64,000 nucleotides of DNA from Ochotona curzoniae. Its lineage: Eukaryota; Chordata; Mammalia; Lagomorpha; Ochotonidae. The stretch covers positions 1,859,501 through 1,923,500 of the forward strand of contig NW_024465655.1 of NCBI RefSeq assembly GCF_017591425.1, given 5' to 3'. Positions 45,374 to 56,830 of this stretch are shown here, in pieces. A program made the translations under genes and the position numbers. The first letter of the stretch is position 1. Every line of letters begins with the position of its first letter. Below the pieces are notes generated by a model that worked only from the letters and a program-made list of their open reading frames with translations, did no database searches and was not told where the DNA came from.

Positions 45374-45487
45374 CATATATATGTATAATAATAATATACA
45401 TGTATATAATATATGTAGAATATATATTATATAATATACACATTATATATAATATATATATTATATACACATTATATATTATACATG
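45374..45487. repeat. AT-rich palindromic (TATA)n tract
   Basis: Alternating TA/ATA units with several nested self-complementary stretches such as atatatattatataatatac. Can form cruciforms. Frames across it read as low-complexity Y/I peptides. Confidence 0.93.
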
Positions 45488-45749
45488 CGTGCGCTTCTGA
45501 ATACATAGCAAATGGGAGGCCAGAAAGTCTGATTGTGAAATAAACGAGACCAACTTGAGCACCTTGTACCCTGGGCTCTGACACAAGACAATATCAGAAT
45601 AGCAAGATTCAGTAATGATTGAAAAATACAAGACTTCAAGACTGACAAAACATCGTTTTTAAAATAGTTCTAGAATGAAATGACATTAGTGCTTTTTGGG
45701 CTACTGCCACTGCTCTTTGTATAAAGAAATGATAGCATTGTCCTAGGCT

Positions 45750-46056
45750 CTGATGTGATGGGTTGAATTATGTCCTACGACTCATCTCCCCTTGCTCCCA
45801 CCCCTTCAGCTACCTATGAAAGGAACTTTATTTGAAAACTGGATCTTTGTAGATGTAATCATGTTAAAGGAAAATTATGCTGGATTAGAGTAGACCCCAA
45901 GCCTAATTGCTGGGAGACACTAGACATTGCAATGGCAAAATCGCCAAAGAGTGTGACACTGACAATGTCTTGACTGGCCTTGTAGGGCCGCTAGATTATA
46001 TTTCTGTTGTGTTAAGCTTGTCAGTTCCCGACACTTCGTTGTAGCAGTCCTATAAA
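45750..46056 (+). mobile_element. MLT1-type LTR
   Basis: Begins tgatgtgatgggttgaatta, continues ggatctttgtagatgtaat and ggattagagtagaccccaag, and ends attatatttctgttgtgtta..cgttgtagcagtcctat. These are sense-orientation MLT1 landmarks in order. Internal deletion in the central part. Confidence 0.8.
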
Positions 46057-46059
46057 AAC

Positions 46060-47038
46060 CAGTATGTGTTCTATCGTGAGCTAGACTCTGAGAACTGAAC
46101 ATTGATCTGCTGTATGACCCAGCCAGCTCGCTTCCAGGAACAGATCCAAAGGAAATGAAATCTGCATATGAGAAAGGCATCTGTAATCCTGTGTTTACAG
46201 CAGCATGACCTACAGCAGCAAAGACATGGAAACAACCCAGAAACCCGTCAGAAGAGGAGTGGATGAAGGAACTGTGGTACATCTACTCCATGGAATACTA
46301 CTCGGTCACTAAAAATAAAATTCTACCATTTGCCAGCAAATGGTCCCAACTAGAGACCGTTGTGCTCAATGAAATGTCAATCCCCAAAGAACAAATATAT
46401 GTTGTTTCTTATGTAAGGCAAACTTCATGCAAAAATCAAGATGAGTAACCTTTTCAATACTGTTTTTGCTGTATCTCATGGATTTTTGATATTTTTGTTT
46501 TTTATTTTGATTCATTCAAATTTTTTTTCTTATTAATTTCCTCATTGACTCATATATCACACAGTAGCCCCATTTGCTTCAAGGAGGTTTTTGATTTTTT
46601 TTTTTAATGTCTTCAGCAACACATTGGCCATTCAGTAACATAATGTTGTAAATTTTGTATTTTTTCCTCCTGTTGTTGATTTTGTTTTATGATGGCTTTT
46701 CATTTAAGGGGATGTATAGCAACTGTAATAGAGACTATCATATCTATATGTGAAGATGCAATGGAGCATGCATCTCTACTTCCAGATCAAAGGTGGAACT
46801 CCCAATGAAACTGGTAAGTGTATCCTGGCAATAGGATGCTGGACTCTGCCATTGTCCACCCCTACAATGTCAAGATACACTTCAACAACAGAAAGATGGA
46901 CTTAAAGACTATTTCTGAAGGACTATACTATTGTAATGAAATAGTGGAAATTGTGTATGTGTGTGTGTGTATTTGGGGAAGGGAGAAAGGAAATCTCAGA
47001 GCCTGTAGAACTGTATAATAAAAAAAAATAAATAAGTT
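46060..47038 (+). mobile_element. L1 3' end: ORF2 C-terminus remnant and 3' UTR
   Basis: 46100-46320 encodes a decayed ORF2 C-terminus, including WYIYSMEYYSVTKNK. It is followed by the T-rich 3' UTR, a gtgaagatgcaatgg / atgctggactctgcc block shared with 23165-23492, and a tail aataaaaaaaaataaataag. 5'-truncated, inactive. Confidence 0.85.
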
Positions 47039-47272
47039 TCATAAAAAACAAAACCTCTTGCAAATTCCGTTTTCACGTTGTTGGTCTGAGAGTGTCCGAT
47101 GGTCCTGCGCTAACTCCTTATCGGAGAAAGAAGGTTAATGGTGGAGAGATTCACCGAGAACCGTGCCTTGCTCCTTACATAGTAAACAGACTTTCCTGCC
47201 TCATTGTTTCGCTTGCTTTATTTTTATCAATTGTCAGAGTAGAATGCTGTCATCTATAATACATGCGAGAGG

Positions 47273-47412
47273 ATAGTTCCAAAAGTTTGTAGAAAACGGA
47301 ATTATAATTTTTTAATACAAGCTATTGTGAAACCCACTCGTATGAGGACTTTCAAGAAGTTCATGAAAAACGTACGTTATGAAAAAGTTATATGTGGCTT
47401 TCAAACTTGGTT
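47273..47412. mobile_element. MITE-like element fragments
   Basis: Two copies of the same type of end lie in tandem: ttccaaaagtttgtagaaaa (47278) and gaggactttcaagaagttc (47345), both resembling the terminus at 3958. Class inferred as Tc1/mariner-like. Confidence 0.4.
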
Positions 47413-47754
47413 TGTCTCAGTCATGCACTCGTTCTTGAATTCTGCGTTTCTACAAATCTTGAGTCACCTTGTACTTGGGCAAATGGCTCCCTCAAAGTTT
47501 GTTCATCTTATCCAAAGTTAAAACCTTTTGGAAACCCCCGAAGGTGAAATGAAGGCCTTTTCTTCCCGCCACCTTCCTAGCAATCAGGATGTATATAACT
47601 GTGAAACTCACCAGACTGCCCACCGGAAACTGTGGTTTCTGCCCATGAAAATGGGTGGCATTCTCTTGAAACATTCAAATTCAGTTTCTTAAAAAGAGTT
47701 TGCCGAAGGCAGTAGGCCCACCGGGTAGGGGCCAAGTTTACACAGAGGCCCAAC
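47413..47754. other. Unassigned sequence
   Basis: No gene or named repeat seen. Confidence 0.5.
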
Positions 47755-47830
47755 AGCTTTTTGCGCCTCTGCAACAGCTAGTGGCAGAGATGGGATTAGA
47801 ACCCAGTTCCTACTGTATGAGATCTCCAGT
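47755..47830 (-). mobile_element. MIR fragment, antisense
   Basis: cagctagtggcagagatggg followed by attagaacccagttcc is the antisense form of the MIR tRNA-like region. Confidence 0.7.
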
Positions 47831-48472
47831 GGTTTTCTGATCCCAGGTAGAACATTTTCTTTGAATCTACCATGGCAACATCTGTAATGTAATCCACTGG
47901 ATACAGTCCTTTGTGAGGGAACTCAGCATTAGGTGTTTGATAATGCTCTCAAATTAACCTACTCCTGTGCCATTTTGTGTCCTTTTATAGAAATTAAAAT
48001 TCTATTTTCAGTGAGTTTATTCAGTATTCACATGGGCGATGCATAGATTTCAAAATGTTCAGCTGCTATTTGGATCTAATTAGTTGACACTTTGAATACT
48101 GCCAAATTTCTCTCTTTTTTTTTTAAATTCAGAAGTGGATTGGCTGTTTCAGCAACAAACTCTCACAAACATCTGTAGACTAAATCCAACTGGCAAAAAT
48201 ATTTATGTTATAGTTTTCAGCTGTGACATGAAGGGACACTCCATCTTATGTGCTTTGCATCTATTACAAGAGCTTTGGTCTCAAGGATGTTCTGTGAGAT
48301 GGGATTTCCTTATCTTGTTTTTTTCTTCCTTTATTGGACCAACTTTATAAGGTGCTTTACTAGAACATTCCATAACCTGGGGAAATATTTTGTTTTGCAT
48401 CTCAGCACCCCATTTTCTATAGGTCAAATAAAAAGCAAGAATGAAAGCCACAATTGAGACAACTTTAGGCAA
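47831..48472. other. Unassigned sequence
   Basis: No gene or named repeat seen. Confidence 0.5.
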
Positions 48473-48742
48473 TGATTTAATTTATTTATTTGAAGGTGGA
48501 ATGATATAGCTTCTACTTACTGGTTCATTTGCATAATGCTTGCAACAGCCAAGGCTGGACCAGGCCAAAGCCAGGAACCTGGAACTCCATCCGAATTTCC
48601 AACATGGGTGGCAGGGACTCAAGTCCTTGAGCCATGATCCTTAGTATCCCAGGGTGTGCATTAGCAAAAAGTAGAATAGGAGCAAAGTTGAACTCTAACC
48701 CAGGCTTTGATACGGCTGCTGCTGAACCAAAGGCCCACCCTT
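48473..48742 (-). mobile_element. C-SINE, very old, antisense
   Basis: aatttatttatttgaaggtg start, ccaaggctggaccaggccaa and tccaacatgggtggcaggga blocks, and a decayed head at ctgctgaaccaaaggccc. Confidence 0.75.
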
Positions 48743-48889
48743 GAAATCATTTCCAATGATACAAATGTTGCCAACAGAGCAGGTGTTGGCTAATATTAAG
48801 CAGCTGTTGGCTAATATTATGATGAAGGTATTGTTGTTGGTGATGGAAACAGCAATGATGGACAATTATGGCTCTTACTAGTCACAGCA

Positions 48890-49085
48890 TCAGACAGAAC
48901 ATCTCTCATTTAGCCCTTGACAGCTCTGTAAAGTTGGTACCTGTTCTCCTTAAGGATGAGAAGCTGAGCCTGGGGGAGGTTAAGTTACTTTCTTAGTCTC
49001 ATAGCTGATGACGCAAGAGCCAGGATTTAGAGCGAGCGACCTAGGAAATTGAGGTTCGTAGTCACTATGCCATGCAGTGTGATTT
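48890..49085 (-). mobile_element. MIR, antisense
   Basis: gatgagaagctgagcctggg, ggttaagttactttcttagt, cagctgat..gcaagagccaggattt: the MIR core and tRNA-like region in reverse order. Confidence 0.75.
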
Positions 49086-49594
49086 GGGAGACTCATTGCG
49101 GTAATCACATGTTCTGAGAAGGACTGTCATCCTTTTCTATAATGTCATCCTTTCAGTCACTAAGGCATGGATTTAAATCAGGTTGCAAAATTAAAAAGGA
49201 AGTTTCTGGGTCTTTGGAACCGGTCTGGCCCAGTCCTGGACCCTGTGACCATCTGGAGGAGTGAAGCATTGTTTGGAAGATTTTGCCAGGGTGCAAACAA
49301 TGACACAAAGTGAAAGTCACAGAGAAAGTGGGTACTCACAAGGACCTCAGTTCTGTGTGGTCTAGCAGAGGTTAACACAATCGCAAAGCAGCGATCGCGG
49401 CACGGCGGCTACTCACCTCGCCCTCCAATTTCTTTGATTAATTCCTGTTAGAAGGCGAGGCAGATTTTGTGCGAGTAACTGTTCTGGTTATTCATTTTGA
49501 CATCCTGGGGAAAGCCTGCAGATCTCTTTGCAAAAGTCAGATAACTTGAGCTTCCCATCCTGCCTCATCAGAACCCCACCAGGGAACGACTCCA
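49086..49594. other. Unassigned sequence
   Basis: Around 49200-49290 a ggaaccggtctggcccagtc / ccatctggaggagtgaag pair is a possible decayed C-SINE 3' half (plus strand), too weak to separate. Confidence 0.4.
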
Positions 49595-49850
49595 AGGCAC
49601 CGTGGATTGTGTAAGAACACTCGACTTTCAGGTCGTCTGGGTTCAATTAGCAGCAGCATCCCTCACTAGCTGTGTCATTTTGGAGAAGTTTTAAAATCTC
49701 TTTCTGCCTTAGTTTTGTTCTCTCAAAGCAGAGCTGGTGCTTGTAACTGCCCATAGGATTGTGGGATAAATTAATTCATGCATCTAAAGCACTTGGAATA
49801 GTGGTTGGCATAGAATAAGCGCGCATGAAGTACAAGCTATTGTAACCAAA
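49595..49850 (+). mobile_element. MIR, near full length
   Basis: Sense landmarks: gtctgggttcaattagcagc, cactagctgtgtcattttgg, ctctttctgccttagttttg, then gcacttggaatagtggttgg and aataagcgcgcatgaag. Confidence 0.82.
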
Positions 49851-50016
49851 GTTTCCATCTCATAGATTCTTGTAGGAGTGAAGATGCTTGGCTCCAGCTC
49901 TGAGCTTTGTTTTCATGATGGTACAATAAGTTGTACCAAGGATTTTAATTTTTTAATTTATATTCCAAAAATTCCTTAAGAAAATTATTATGTATACTAA
50001 GCAGCAATGTTTTTTA

Positions 50017-50320
50017 AACAAGATTTATTTATTTTTATTGGAAAGGCAGATATACAGAGAGGAGGAGAGACAGAGAGGAAGATCTTCCATCTGATGATTC
50101 GCTTCCCAAGTGACTGCAATGGCTGGAGCTGCACCGATCTGAACGCAGGAGCCCAGAGCCTCTTCCAGGTCTCTCATGCAAGTCTTTGGGCCGTCCTCAA
50201 CAACTTTCCCAGGCCACAAGCAGGAAGCTGGATGGGGGAAGTAGGACCGCTGGGATTAGAACTGGTACCCATATGGGATCCCGGTGTCTGTTGCTAGGTT
50301 ACTGGGCTGTACCCAGTGGC
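50017..50320 (-). mobile_element. C-SINE, antisense, internal deletion
   Basis: Flanked by gcaatgtttttt and gcaatgcttttt. Lacks the usual cgggtgcagggtccca segment. The head is altered (ctaggttactgggctgtacc). Confidence 0.92.
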
Positions 50321-50404
50321 AATGCTTTTTTGGGATAATGCAACAAGCTATAGAAATTTCAATAAAAAATTATTATCAATTAGCTTTTGGAAAGGACTGG
50401 TTGA

Positions 50405-50722
50405 GATTATTGAAGGTTCAAGCAACATATGATGCTGGATTCCCCTATGGGCACCAGTTGAAGTCTCAGCTGCTCAATTTCTGATCTAGTTTCTCACTGA
50501 CGTGCTTGGAGAAGCAGTAAAAGATGGCCCAAGTGCTTGAGACCCTGCCATATACTTGGGAGACCTGGAAGAAGCTCTGGGTTCCTTGGAACTGGCCTGG
50601 CCCAGTGCTGGTCCTTGTGACCCTTTGCAGGAGTGAAGCAGTGTATAGAAGATCTCTGTCTCTCTCTGGCTCTCTCAATCTTTGTTTGCCCTTCTCTCTG
50701 TGACTCTACCAAATAAATAATT
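50405..50722 (+). mobile_element. C-SINE, old
   Basis: ttcccctatgggcaccagtt, cttgagaccctgccatatac, ggagtgaagcagtgtataga, then a CT-rich end and aaataaataattcaat tail. Lies head-to-head with the antisense copy before it. Confidence 0.82.
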
Positions 50723-50747
50723 CAATAATTTTTTTTTTTCATTTTAG

Positions 50748-51062
50748 TTCTGAGGTGGCCACAGGGCGGCAGGTGAAGCTGCCATTTGTAACCCCCTGCG
50801 GCCCTTATGGGAATTTCGGTTTCAGTCCTGGCTGCTCTGCTGCTGATCCGCCTCCCTGCGGATGCACCTGTGTAGGCAGCATCCTCACCACCCATGTGGG
50901 AGCCCAGATGGAGTCCCTGGCTTTCAGCTTCAGTCTGGCCCAACCCTCGCTATTCTGGGGATTTGGGGAGTGAACTAGCAGATGAAAGATGATCCTGCCG
51001 CCTTGTCTGTCTCTGCTTTTCTGTCTTGCAAATAAACTGACTAATCTTTTAAAAACTTTAAA
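50748..51062 (+). mobile_element. C-SINE, old
   Basis: Head gaggtggccacagggcggc, middle acccatgtgggagcccagat, cttcagtctggcccaaccc, end gagtgaactagcagatgaaa and tail caaataaactgactaatct. Tandem with the previous copy. Confidence 0.82.
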
Positions 51063-51406
51063 AAGTTTATGTTGTGCTTGAGACGATGTCTACACAGCAC
51101 AGAGAAGATGATTGGGTCATGGTAGGCTTCTACCGATGTCACCGTCATTACTATTAATGCAAATATCTTCACCCTACTTTGTTGTCGTCTTAGGTGCTTT
51201 ATGCCTTGGTTAAGCTTTCCACTGTGCATTGCAGGTGTTTGATCTGCTGACTTTTAAGAGCAGAGCAATCGTCATTTGTTTTTTGTTTTTTCATTTCTGA
51301 ACTTTCCAATGAGGAACATCAGTTTTGTCTCGTCCTATAAAGCTGCAAATAGAGATATTTAATATGAGTATGAAAGAATAAACCAATTAAAGCCAACAGA
51401 GTCTTT
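51063..51406. other. Unassigned sequence
   Basis: No gene or named repeat seen. Confidence 0.5.
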
Positions 51407-51420
51407 AAAACATCATTCTT

Positions 51421-51765
51421 GGGACCCTGCACGAGGCCTAGTGGTTAAAGTCCTCACGTATCAAGCACCAGCATCCTACGTGGGCTCTGGTTTGTGTCCC
51501 AGCTGCTCCACTTCCCATCCAGCTCCCTGCCTGTGGCCTGGGAAGGCAGTCAAGGACAGCCCAAAGCCTTGGGACCCTACACCCACGTGGGAGACCCAGA
51601 AGAGGCTCCTGGCTTTGAATCGGCTCAGCTGTGGCTGTTGTGGACACTTGTGGAGAGAACCAGTGGATGGAAAATCTTTTATTTTTTCTGTCTCTCCTCC
51701 TCTCTGTATATCTGACTTTCCAATAAAAATAGAGAAACAAATAAGTAAACAAAGCTTCAAAAAAA
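51421..51765 (+). mobile_element. C-SINE, complete
   Basis: Head gggaccctgcacgaggccta, tail aataaaaatagagaaacaa. Flanks aaaacatcattctt and aaaatatcattttctt look like a target duplication with an indel. Confidence 0.92.
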
Positions 51766-51896
51766 TATCATTTTCTTGGCAACTACTTACACAAATGCTT
51801 CCAGGTTCAAGTTTGTCAATAGAACATGTCTCCATGTGATTGTGGACAGCATTCTATGAAAACACGAAAAAGGCTTGTGGAACTTAAGTTTCAACC

Positions 51897-51977
51897 CTGT
51901 CGAGGACGGCCCAAAGTTTTGGGATCCTTCACCCATGTGGGAGACCCTGAAGAAGCTCCTGGCTCCTGGTTTCAGAG
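51897..51977 (+). mobile_element. C-SINE internal fragment
   Basis: Only the middle survives: gtcgaggacggcccaaagtt through agctcctggctcctggtttc. Both ends are absent, so it is a deletion remnant or a rearranged piece. Confidence 0.85.
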
Positions 51978-52134
51978 ATAATTCACTTAATCCACCGCTG
52001 CTTTAATCAAGTTCATACAGTGCTCACAGCTTGTTTCAGTTCTTTCCATTTTATTTTTTATTAGCATGTCTCTTCCTGCATGGAGCTATATCTAGTAATT
52101 ATGAATTTGGTGGATATTATTAGGAATGTTTGAG

Positions 52135-52410
52135 GAGTAGACATGTAGTGTGGTGGGCTAAGATGCCTGTTTGAGACATTGTATGCCTGGGTTTGATCCT
52201 TGGCTCCATCTTCTCTGTCCAGTGTCCTGCTGATGTGCACCCTGGGAGGCAGGGCCTGGTGACTGGCTTCCTAATCCCTGAGAGAGAGTCCCAGAAGAGG
52301 TCCCTGGCTTCTGGTTCCAGCCTCACCCCAGCCTCAACTGCTTCAGGCATTCAGAAAATAAAACAATGAATAATACAATCTATAACACAAATGAATAAAC
52401 ACATCAATCT
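52135..52410 (+). mobile_element. C-SINE, very old
   Basis: tgtagtgtggtgggctaaga head, tgggtttgatccttggctcc B-box region, ggtccctggcttctggttcc middle. Terminal block largely lost; tail aataaaacaatgaataat. Confidence 0.7.
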
Positions 52411-53129
52411 TTTTTAAAAATGTAAAAAGAAAACCTTGGCAGGTTAATGTATACAAAACCTGCATTTGTCTTTCTAAGCTTAATAACACATTCTACTTTT
52501 CCCTTCCCTTCCCTTTCACTTAACTGAGTTAAGTGTTTTCACTTAACGCACGCACAGTGTCTACACTCTAATGGTACCAAAAGCCAGCCTCCTTCCCTTG
52601 CTTTCTCTGCCAGTTCCTTCCACACCCTGGCGTCAATCGCTATTTCTCGCCTCTCCTTCCAATGCAGTTGCATAGGTCCGTAACCACAGAAATAGCGTAC
52701 TAAAATGGTACTTTTGGCTAAGGCCCTAAGATGAGAGATATTTGTGAAATGCCGACGTGAGATCCCTATCAAAATACAAATCTGCATTGGAAACTTGGAA
52801 ACTGGTTCCATGACCCTTCTGCTTCTATTGTTCACTGAGGATATAAAGTTGTGGACTGCTGTCAACAGAAAGAAAGTTGTAATGATTTAGTATGTGCGGA
52901 TTATTTCTTAGGGGCAAGAGTGCGGGACATGCTGTTTCGTACTAAACTCACGTCTAGAGAAAACAATCTTGCATGCATGTCCTTGAGCCGCTGGAGCTGT
53001 GGCCTTGCTGAGTGGCCAACAGCGACAAGAGTGTTTCGCTCTTGATGGGTTGACTTCTGGGGGGGAGTCTAGGGAGGCTGGGTCACATGGCCTGTACCCA
53101 CAAACTTACAGTGTTGTCCAGGCAAGAGT

Positions 53130-53130
<1 letters not shown>
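52411..53130. other. Unassigned sequence
   Basis: A 108-codon minus frame (52539-52865) reads like ordinary protein but matches no family I know and has no flanking splice pattern. Contains the palindrome at 52517-52547. Confidence 0.4.
52517..52547. repeat. Alternating 8-mer palindrome
   Basis: cacttaac (52517-52524), gttaagtg (52528-52535) and cacttaac (52540-52547), separated by TGA and TTTT. Either adjacent pair can form a perfect 8-bp stem. Confidence 0.9.
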
Positions 53131-53160
<30 letters not shown>

Positions 53161-53164
53161 GTGT
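53131..53164. repeat. (GT)n microsatellite
   Basis: About 16 GT units with one TT interruption. Confidence 0.95.
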
Positions 53165-53282
53165 ATGGCTCTCGTGTCCCAGGTGTGGGCCAGGAAGGGG
53201 AGGGAGACAAGGGCAGGCAGACAAGAGGAAGTAGAGAGTAAAGGATGGAGGAAGCGGGGGGGAGGGGGAAGAGAAGAGCTTG

Positions 53283-53610
53283 TGTTGCCATAAGAAAAAT
53301 ACTTGCAACTGGTTGATCTATAAAAACCAAATAGATGCTTTTTTTTTTCCCCCACAGTTCCAGAGTCTGGAAGTTCAAGGCCATGGCACCAGGCAGTACC
53401 ATGCCTCGTGAGATGTCAGTTTCTCTGTTTCCAAGACGGTGAACTTCTTAGGTCCTCCTTCTTGGCAGGAGGACACATGGGAGAGTTGAACCTACTCCGA
53501 GATCTGCTTTGAAAGCGCATCACTGCCTTCATGCCTTAGTCGTTGCTCTAAAGGCCCCATTGCATCCTCTTCCCTAAGGAAACCTGGGGGAGCTGGCTGC
53601 CAGCCCTCTC
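53283..53610 (-). mobile_element. MLT1-type LTR, antisense
   Basis: ttgccataagaaaaatactt, ctggttgatctataaaaacc, cacagttccagagtctggaa and gttcaaggccatggcaccag are the reversed 3' end of MLT1. The U3 part beyond 53450 is weaker. Confidence 0.75.
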
Positions 53611-53634
53611 TCTCTCTCTCTTTCTGGAATTTTG

Positions 53635-53725
53635 TAAGAATTATGGGATCTGTACACCTGGGTTTGTTTCTGAGTCTGCCATCTAATTTGAGCTTGAGCA
53701 AGTTACCTCATTCTGTTATAAACGT
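53635..53725 (+). mobile_element. MIR fragment
   Basis: cacctgggtttgtttctgag, ctgccatctaatttgagctt, gagcaagttacctcattctg. Confidence 0.65.
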
Positions 53726-54514
53726 AGATTCATTGTGTATTGTTGAGATTTATAACATAGCAGTATGGGATACATACAGACTACTTCATCTTTTTAAACA
53801 TTGCTTTCCTTTGCAATAATTGCAATGTTTCGTGTTTCACAGAATTGTGGTAGTGTTTAGATGAGCTAATCCAAGTGAGCTTGCTCATCAGAGTGCCTCA
53901 CAAGCAAGTGAGCCGGAACTGGGCGACAGGGAGATCCGCTCTAGGCTGAGCGTGGATTAGCCTTGAAGTTGTGGGTAGCTCATTTAACTGCTTTTGTGTT
54001 TACTGTTCTTACTCGTTTCTACACTTGTTTAGTCCAAATAGATTTCAAGAGCCGTCACGAATCACAGCTTCCTGGTCCTTGGTTTCCCCATCGGAACCCG
54101 GTAGGTTCAACTAGCTGTTTGACGCCCCTCCTTCAACTTTCTACAAAATCATTGCAGTTGTTACTTTCTCCTCCGTGAACCTGGGTTCACTCAGTGCTCT
54201 GCTCTTAATTACCCACGTCCCAGGCCATCACTGCTTCTTCCCCTCTCCTTGTCGTGTGACAGCCACATTAGCTCAGAGAGTCCAACATAAACACACTCCT
54301 ACACACGTACCTTTGCTGTATTTATTTGAAGTTTCCTCTTAACTTGATATCACTCGTGTCATCAGTTCAAGGGTTTATAAACTGGATAATTCCCAAGATC
54401 CACACTCACTGAAAACAGGATAATCCACTTGCAAATCCATCACTCCGGACTCTAGTTAAAACTGTGCTTTTACATGGTCTCTCGAATGAAGTCAGGAAGT
54501 ATGGTAAAAGCAAA
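53726..54514. other. Unassigned sequence
   Basis: No gene or named repeat seen. Confidence 0.5.
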
Positions 54515-54690
54515 GTTGCGGTGCTAGACAGACCTGAAGCTGAATGCCTGTTGAAGTTACTTTTGCAGCTGTGTGATCTCAGATGTATTGCCTAATCTCT
54601 CCAGACTTTAATTTCTCCGTCTGTATGATGATATCTCAACATATTCTTGAGAAAATCAAGCAAAAATAATTATGGACGACAGATTGACAC
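54515..54690 (+). mobile_element. MIR
   Basis: agctgtgtgatctcagatgt, cctaatctctccagacttta and ttctccgtctgtatgatgat give the MIR order. Confidence 0.72.
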
Positions 54691-56019
54691 AGTATATGTT
54701 CCTTGCTTCACTTGGAGAAGTGTAGAAATTACAAGATACGTCCGTTGAGTGGCCTGCGGTCTTGGAACTACGAACTTTCCTGTCCAACACTACAGCTGAG
54801 TGGGGATGCTCTTGTTGCTACTGCTTTTTTTCTTGCAGTCTTAAAATTCAACAGAAAAAAACTGCTTCAGCGAATGAAGTTCGCAGTGGCTGTTCACTGG
54901 AGTGTCGCTGCGTTTGGAAGTCCACGGACTTGTCTGAAATCTTTGAACTATTCCATACTGAACCACGTGACGGGGCAGCGCTTATAAGGGTCTCCTGGGT
55001 GAGAGAATAGGCCGGGGGGTGGGGACAGAGGGTGGGAAAGTTCTGAGTAGTTCTCCGCCAAATGGCATGCAGGACATGGCGGTAATGTGCTGTGGTCAAA
55101 AGGAGACTTCACAAGGTGAGAGGAACAGGAAATCCAATGCAAATGAATGGGAGAAGAAAAGCTTGCTTGCGCTTGGCTTGTTTTTCTGCTGTGACCGATT
55201 GGTTAGTAGATACTCCATAACACATATTATAATTGCTCAAATAGTGACTACAGAGAGGCCCTTTCCAGCTGCAATGGCATAGAAAAGAAAAGCAAAACTG
55301 AACAACTGAAAACTTGAGCGTCCAAGTGCTGATTAACCGAGAGCTGGCTCTCAACAAAGAATGAAAACATCTGCTGGCTTCTTTAAAGGAAAAAAAAAAA
55401 AAACAACCAAAAAAAAAAAAAAAACCAACCCCTTTGGGTTTTCACTGCAACAAATTCTGTTCTCAATTTTTGGTTTGGGAGTCATCCAGGAAAAAAATGA
55501 CCTCTCCCATTCTAGTAATGAATTTCTATTCCCTTTTGAACTCTAAATATGTTAATTTCATCCCCAGATGGTCACCAAAAAATATGCATCGTCAAATCAT
55601 AGATTGTGATGTGACACTTCAGGTCTTGTCCCTGTGCCTCAATGTCCCTGTGACTCCAGTTTTGCTCACTGTAAACATAGGGCTCACCCAGCGGAAGATG
55701 CCCTGGGCTAGCCCAGCCCACGCCCATCCCTCCAGTGTTTACAAGAATTTTGACTTTTTGTCATGATGTCCCTTCACTGAGTTGAACCATTCCCAACCCT
55801 CCAACAGTCTCAAAGATTGGCTAAGAACAGTGAATGGAATGCTATCAAAACCACATTACTTTTTGTTTCTGGACTTGAAACCAGCAGCATTCGGAACACA
55901 TTATCTTGCAATGCAGTGGGTACCTCCCAACTGGGAATTTACTGATTTCTTTATAAAATAGTTCAAGTACCTGCCCTCAGAAGAAAAGATTATAAAGTAG
56001 GCTACTCTTAAAAATGCAT
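54691..56019. other. Unassigned sequence
   Basis: Contains an A14-CAACC-A16 tract (55390-55424). Frames up to 110 codons without recognised content. No gene called. Confidence 0.45.
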
Positions 56020-56830
56020 GGTAGGGACTTGGGTCAGGGTGTAGGGCTAAGGCTGCTTGGATGTGTCTCTGCACCTCATAAGGCCTTATTGCCTTCCAGG
56101 ACCTTCTTAGTCTGAAAAAGCTACTTAGTAAGTGGGGGTTCACCTTTCTAAAGAGGGGCTCCTTGGTGTTTATTAAGTTCTGGACTTCGTGGGCCTTGTA
56201 GGGGGAACTATGGGCACTCTTGTGTTGAGCTGTAGCTTCCACTGGTAATCATGAGAGCCAGGGCTGAGGGCAGGCCAGACTGATTAAGACAGCCACACCC
56301 ATTGGCATACTTGTAGGCTGGGTCTAGGGATGGGTCAAGCTGAGCTGAGCTGAGCTGAGCTGCAGCATCCATGGGTGTGCATGAAAGTCTGAAGGAATGT
56401 GGGACCGAGTGGGCTAGGTCCCATCACATGCTGGCACACACAAAAACCAGGCTGGGTGGGCCTAGTGGAGGTTAGAGGGGGTTTCTCTCCAACTAGGCTG
56501 CAGTATTTGCTGGTATGTGTGAGGACCGGGTCTATGGCACGTTGGGCTGGGCTAGGCTGCAGTACTCATTAGTTCATGTGAGAAATGGGGCCAGGGACAG
56601 AACTGACCAGGCAGTTGCATCCACTGGTATGTGCATTGGCTGGTACATGTGATGGACCAAACCTGACCCTGCACTGGCTGGCACACACAAGAGTCAATTC
56701 TGAGGCCACCCCAGGCAAGGTTTCTTGGGGGACTCCCCAACTAGACTCAAACCCCCGTCCACAGGGAAAATCACAATGCATGTGGTACAAACTTCGAGTG
56801 CATGTATTGGGCCTGGGCCTCTGTAGTTGC
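56020..56830 (+). mobile_element. L1 3'-UTR-like block, second copy
   Basis: Same phrases and strand as 1050-2765: gggctgggctaggctgcagt, ggcacacacaagagtcaat, gggggactccccaactagac. Contains a local (GAGCT)n run (56338-56361). Lacks a clear A-rich end. Confidence 0.5.

Noticed and set aside
45319..45584. Open frames on both strands rich in Y and I
   Set aside because: Direct consequence of the AT-rich alternating repeat.
49609..49660. tRNA-like sequence (gtctgggttcaatt)
   Set aside because: It is the tRNA-derived head of a MIR element, not a functional tRNA.
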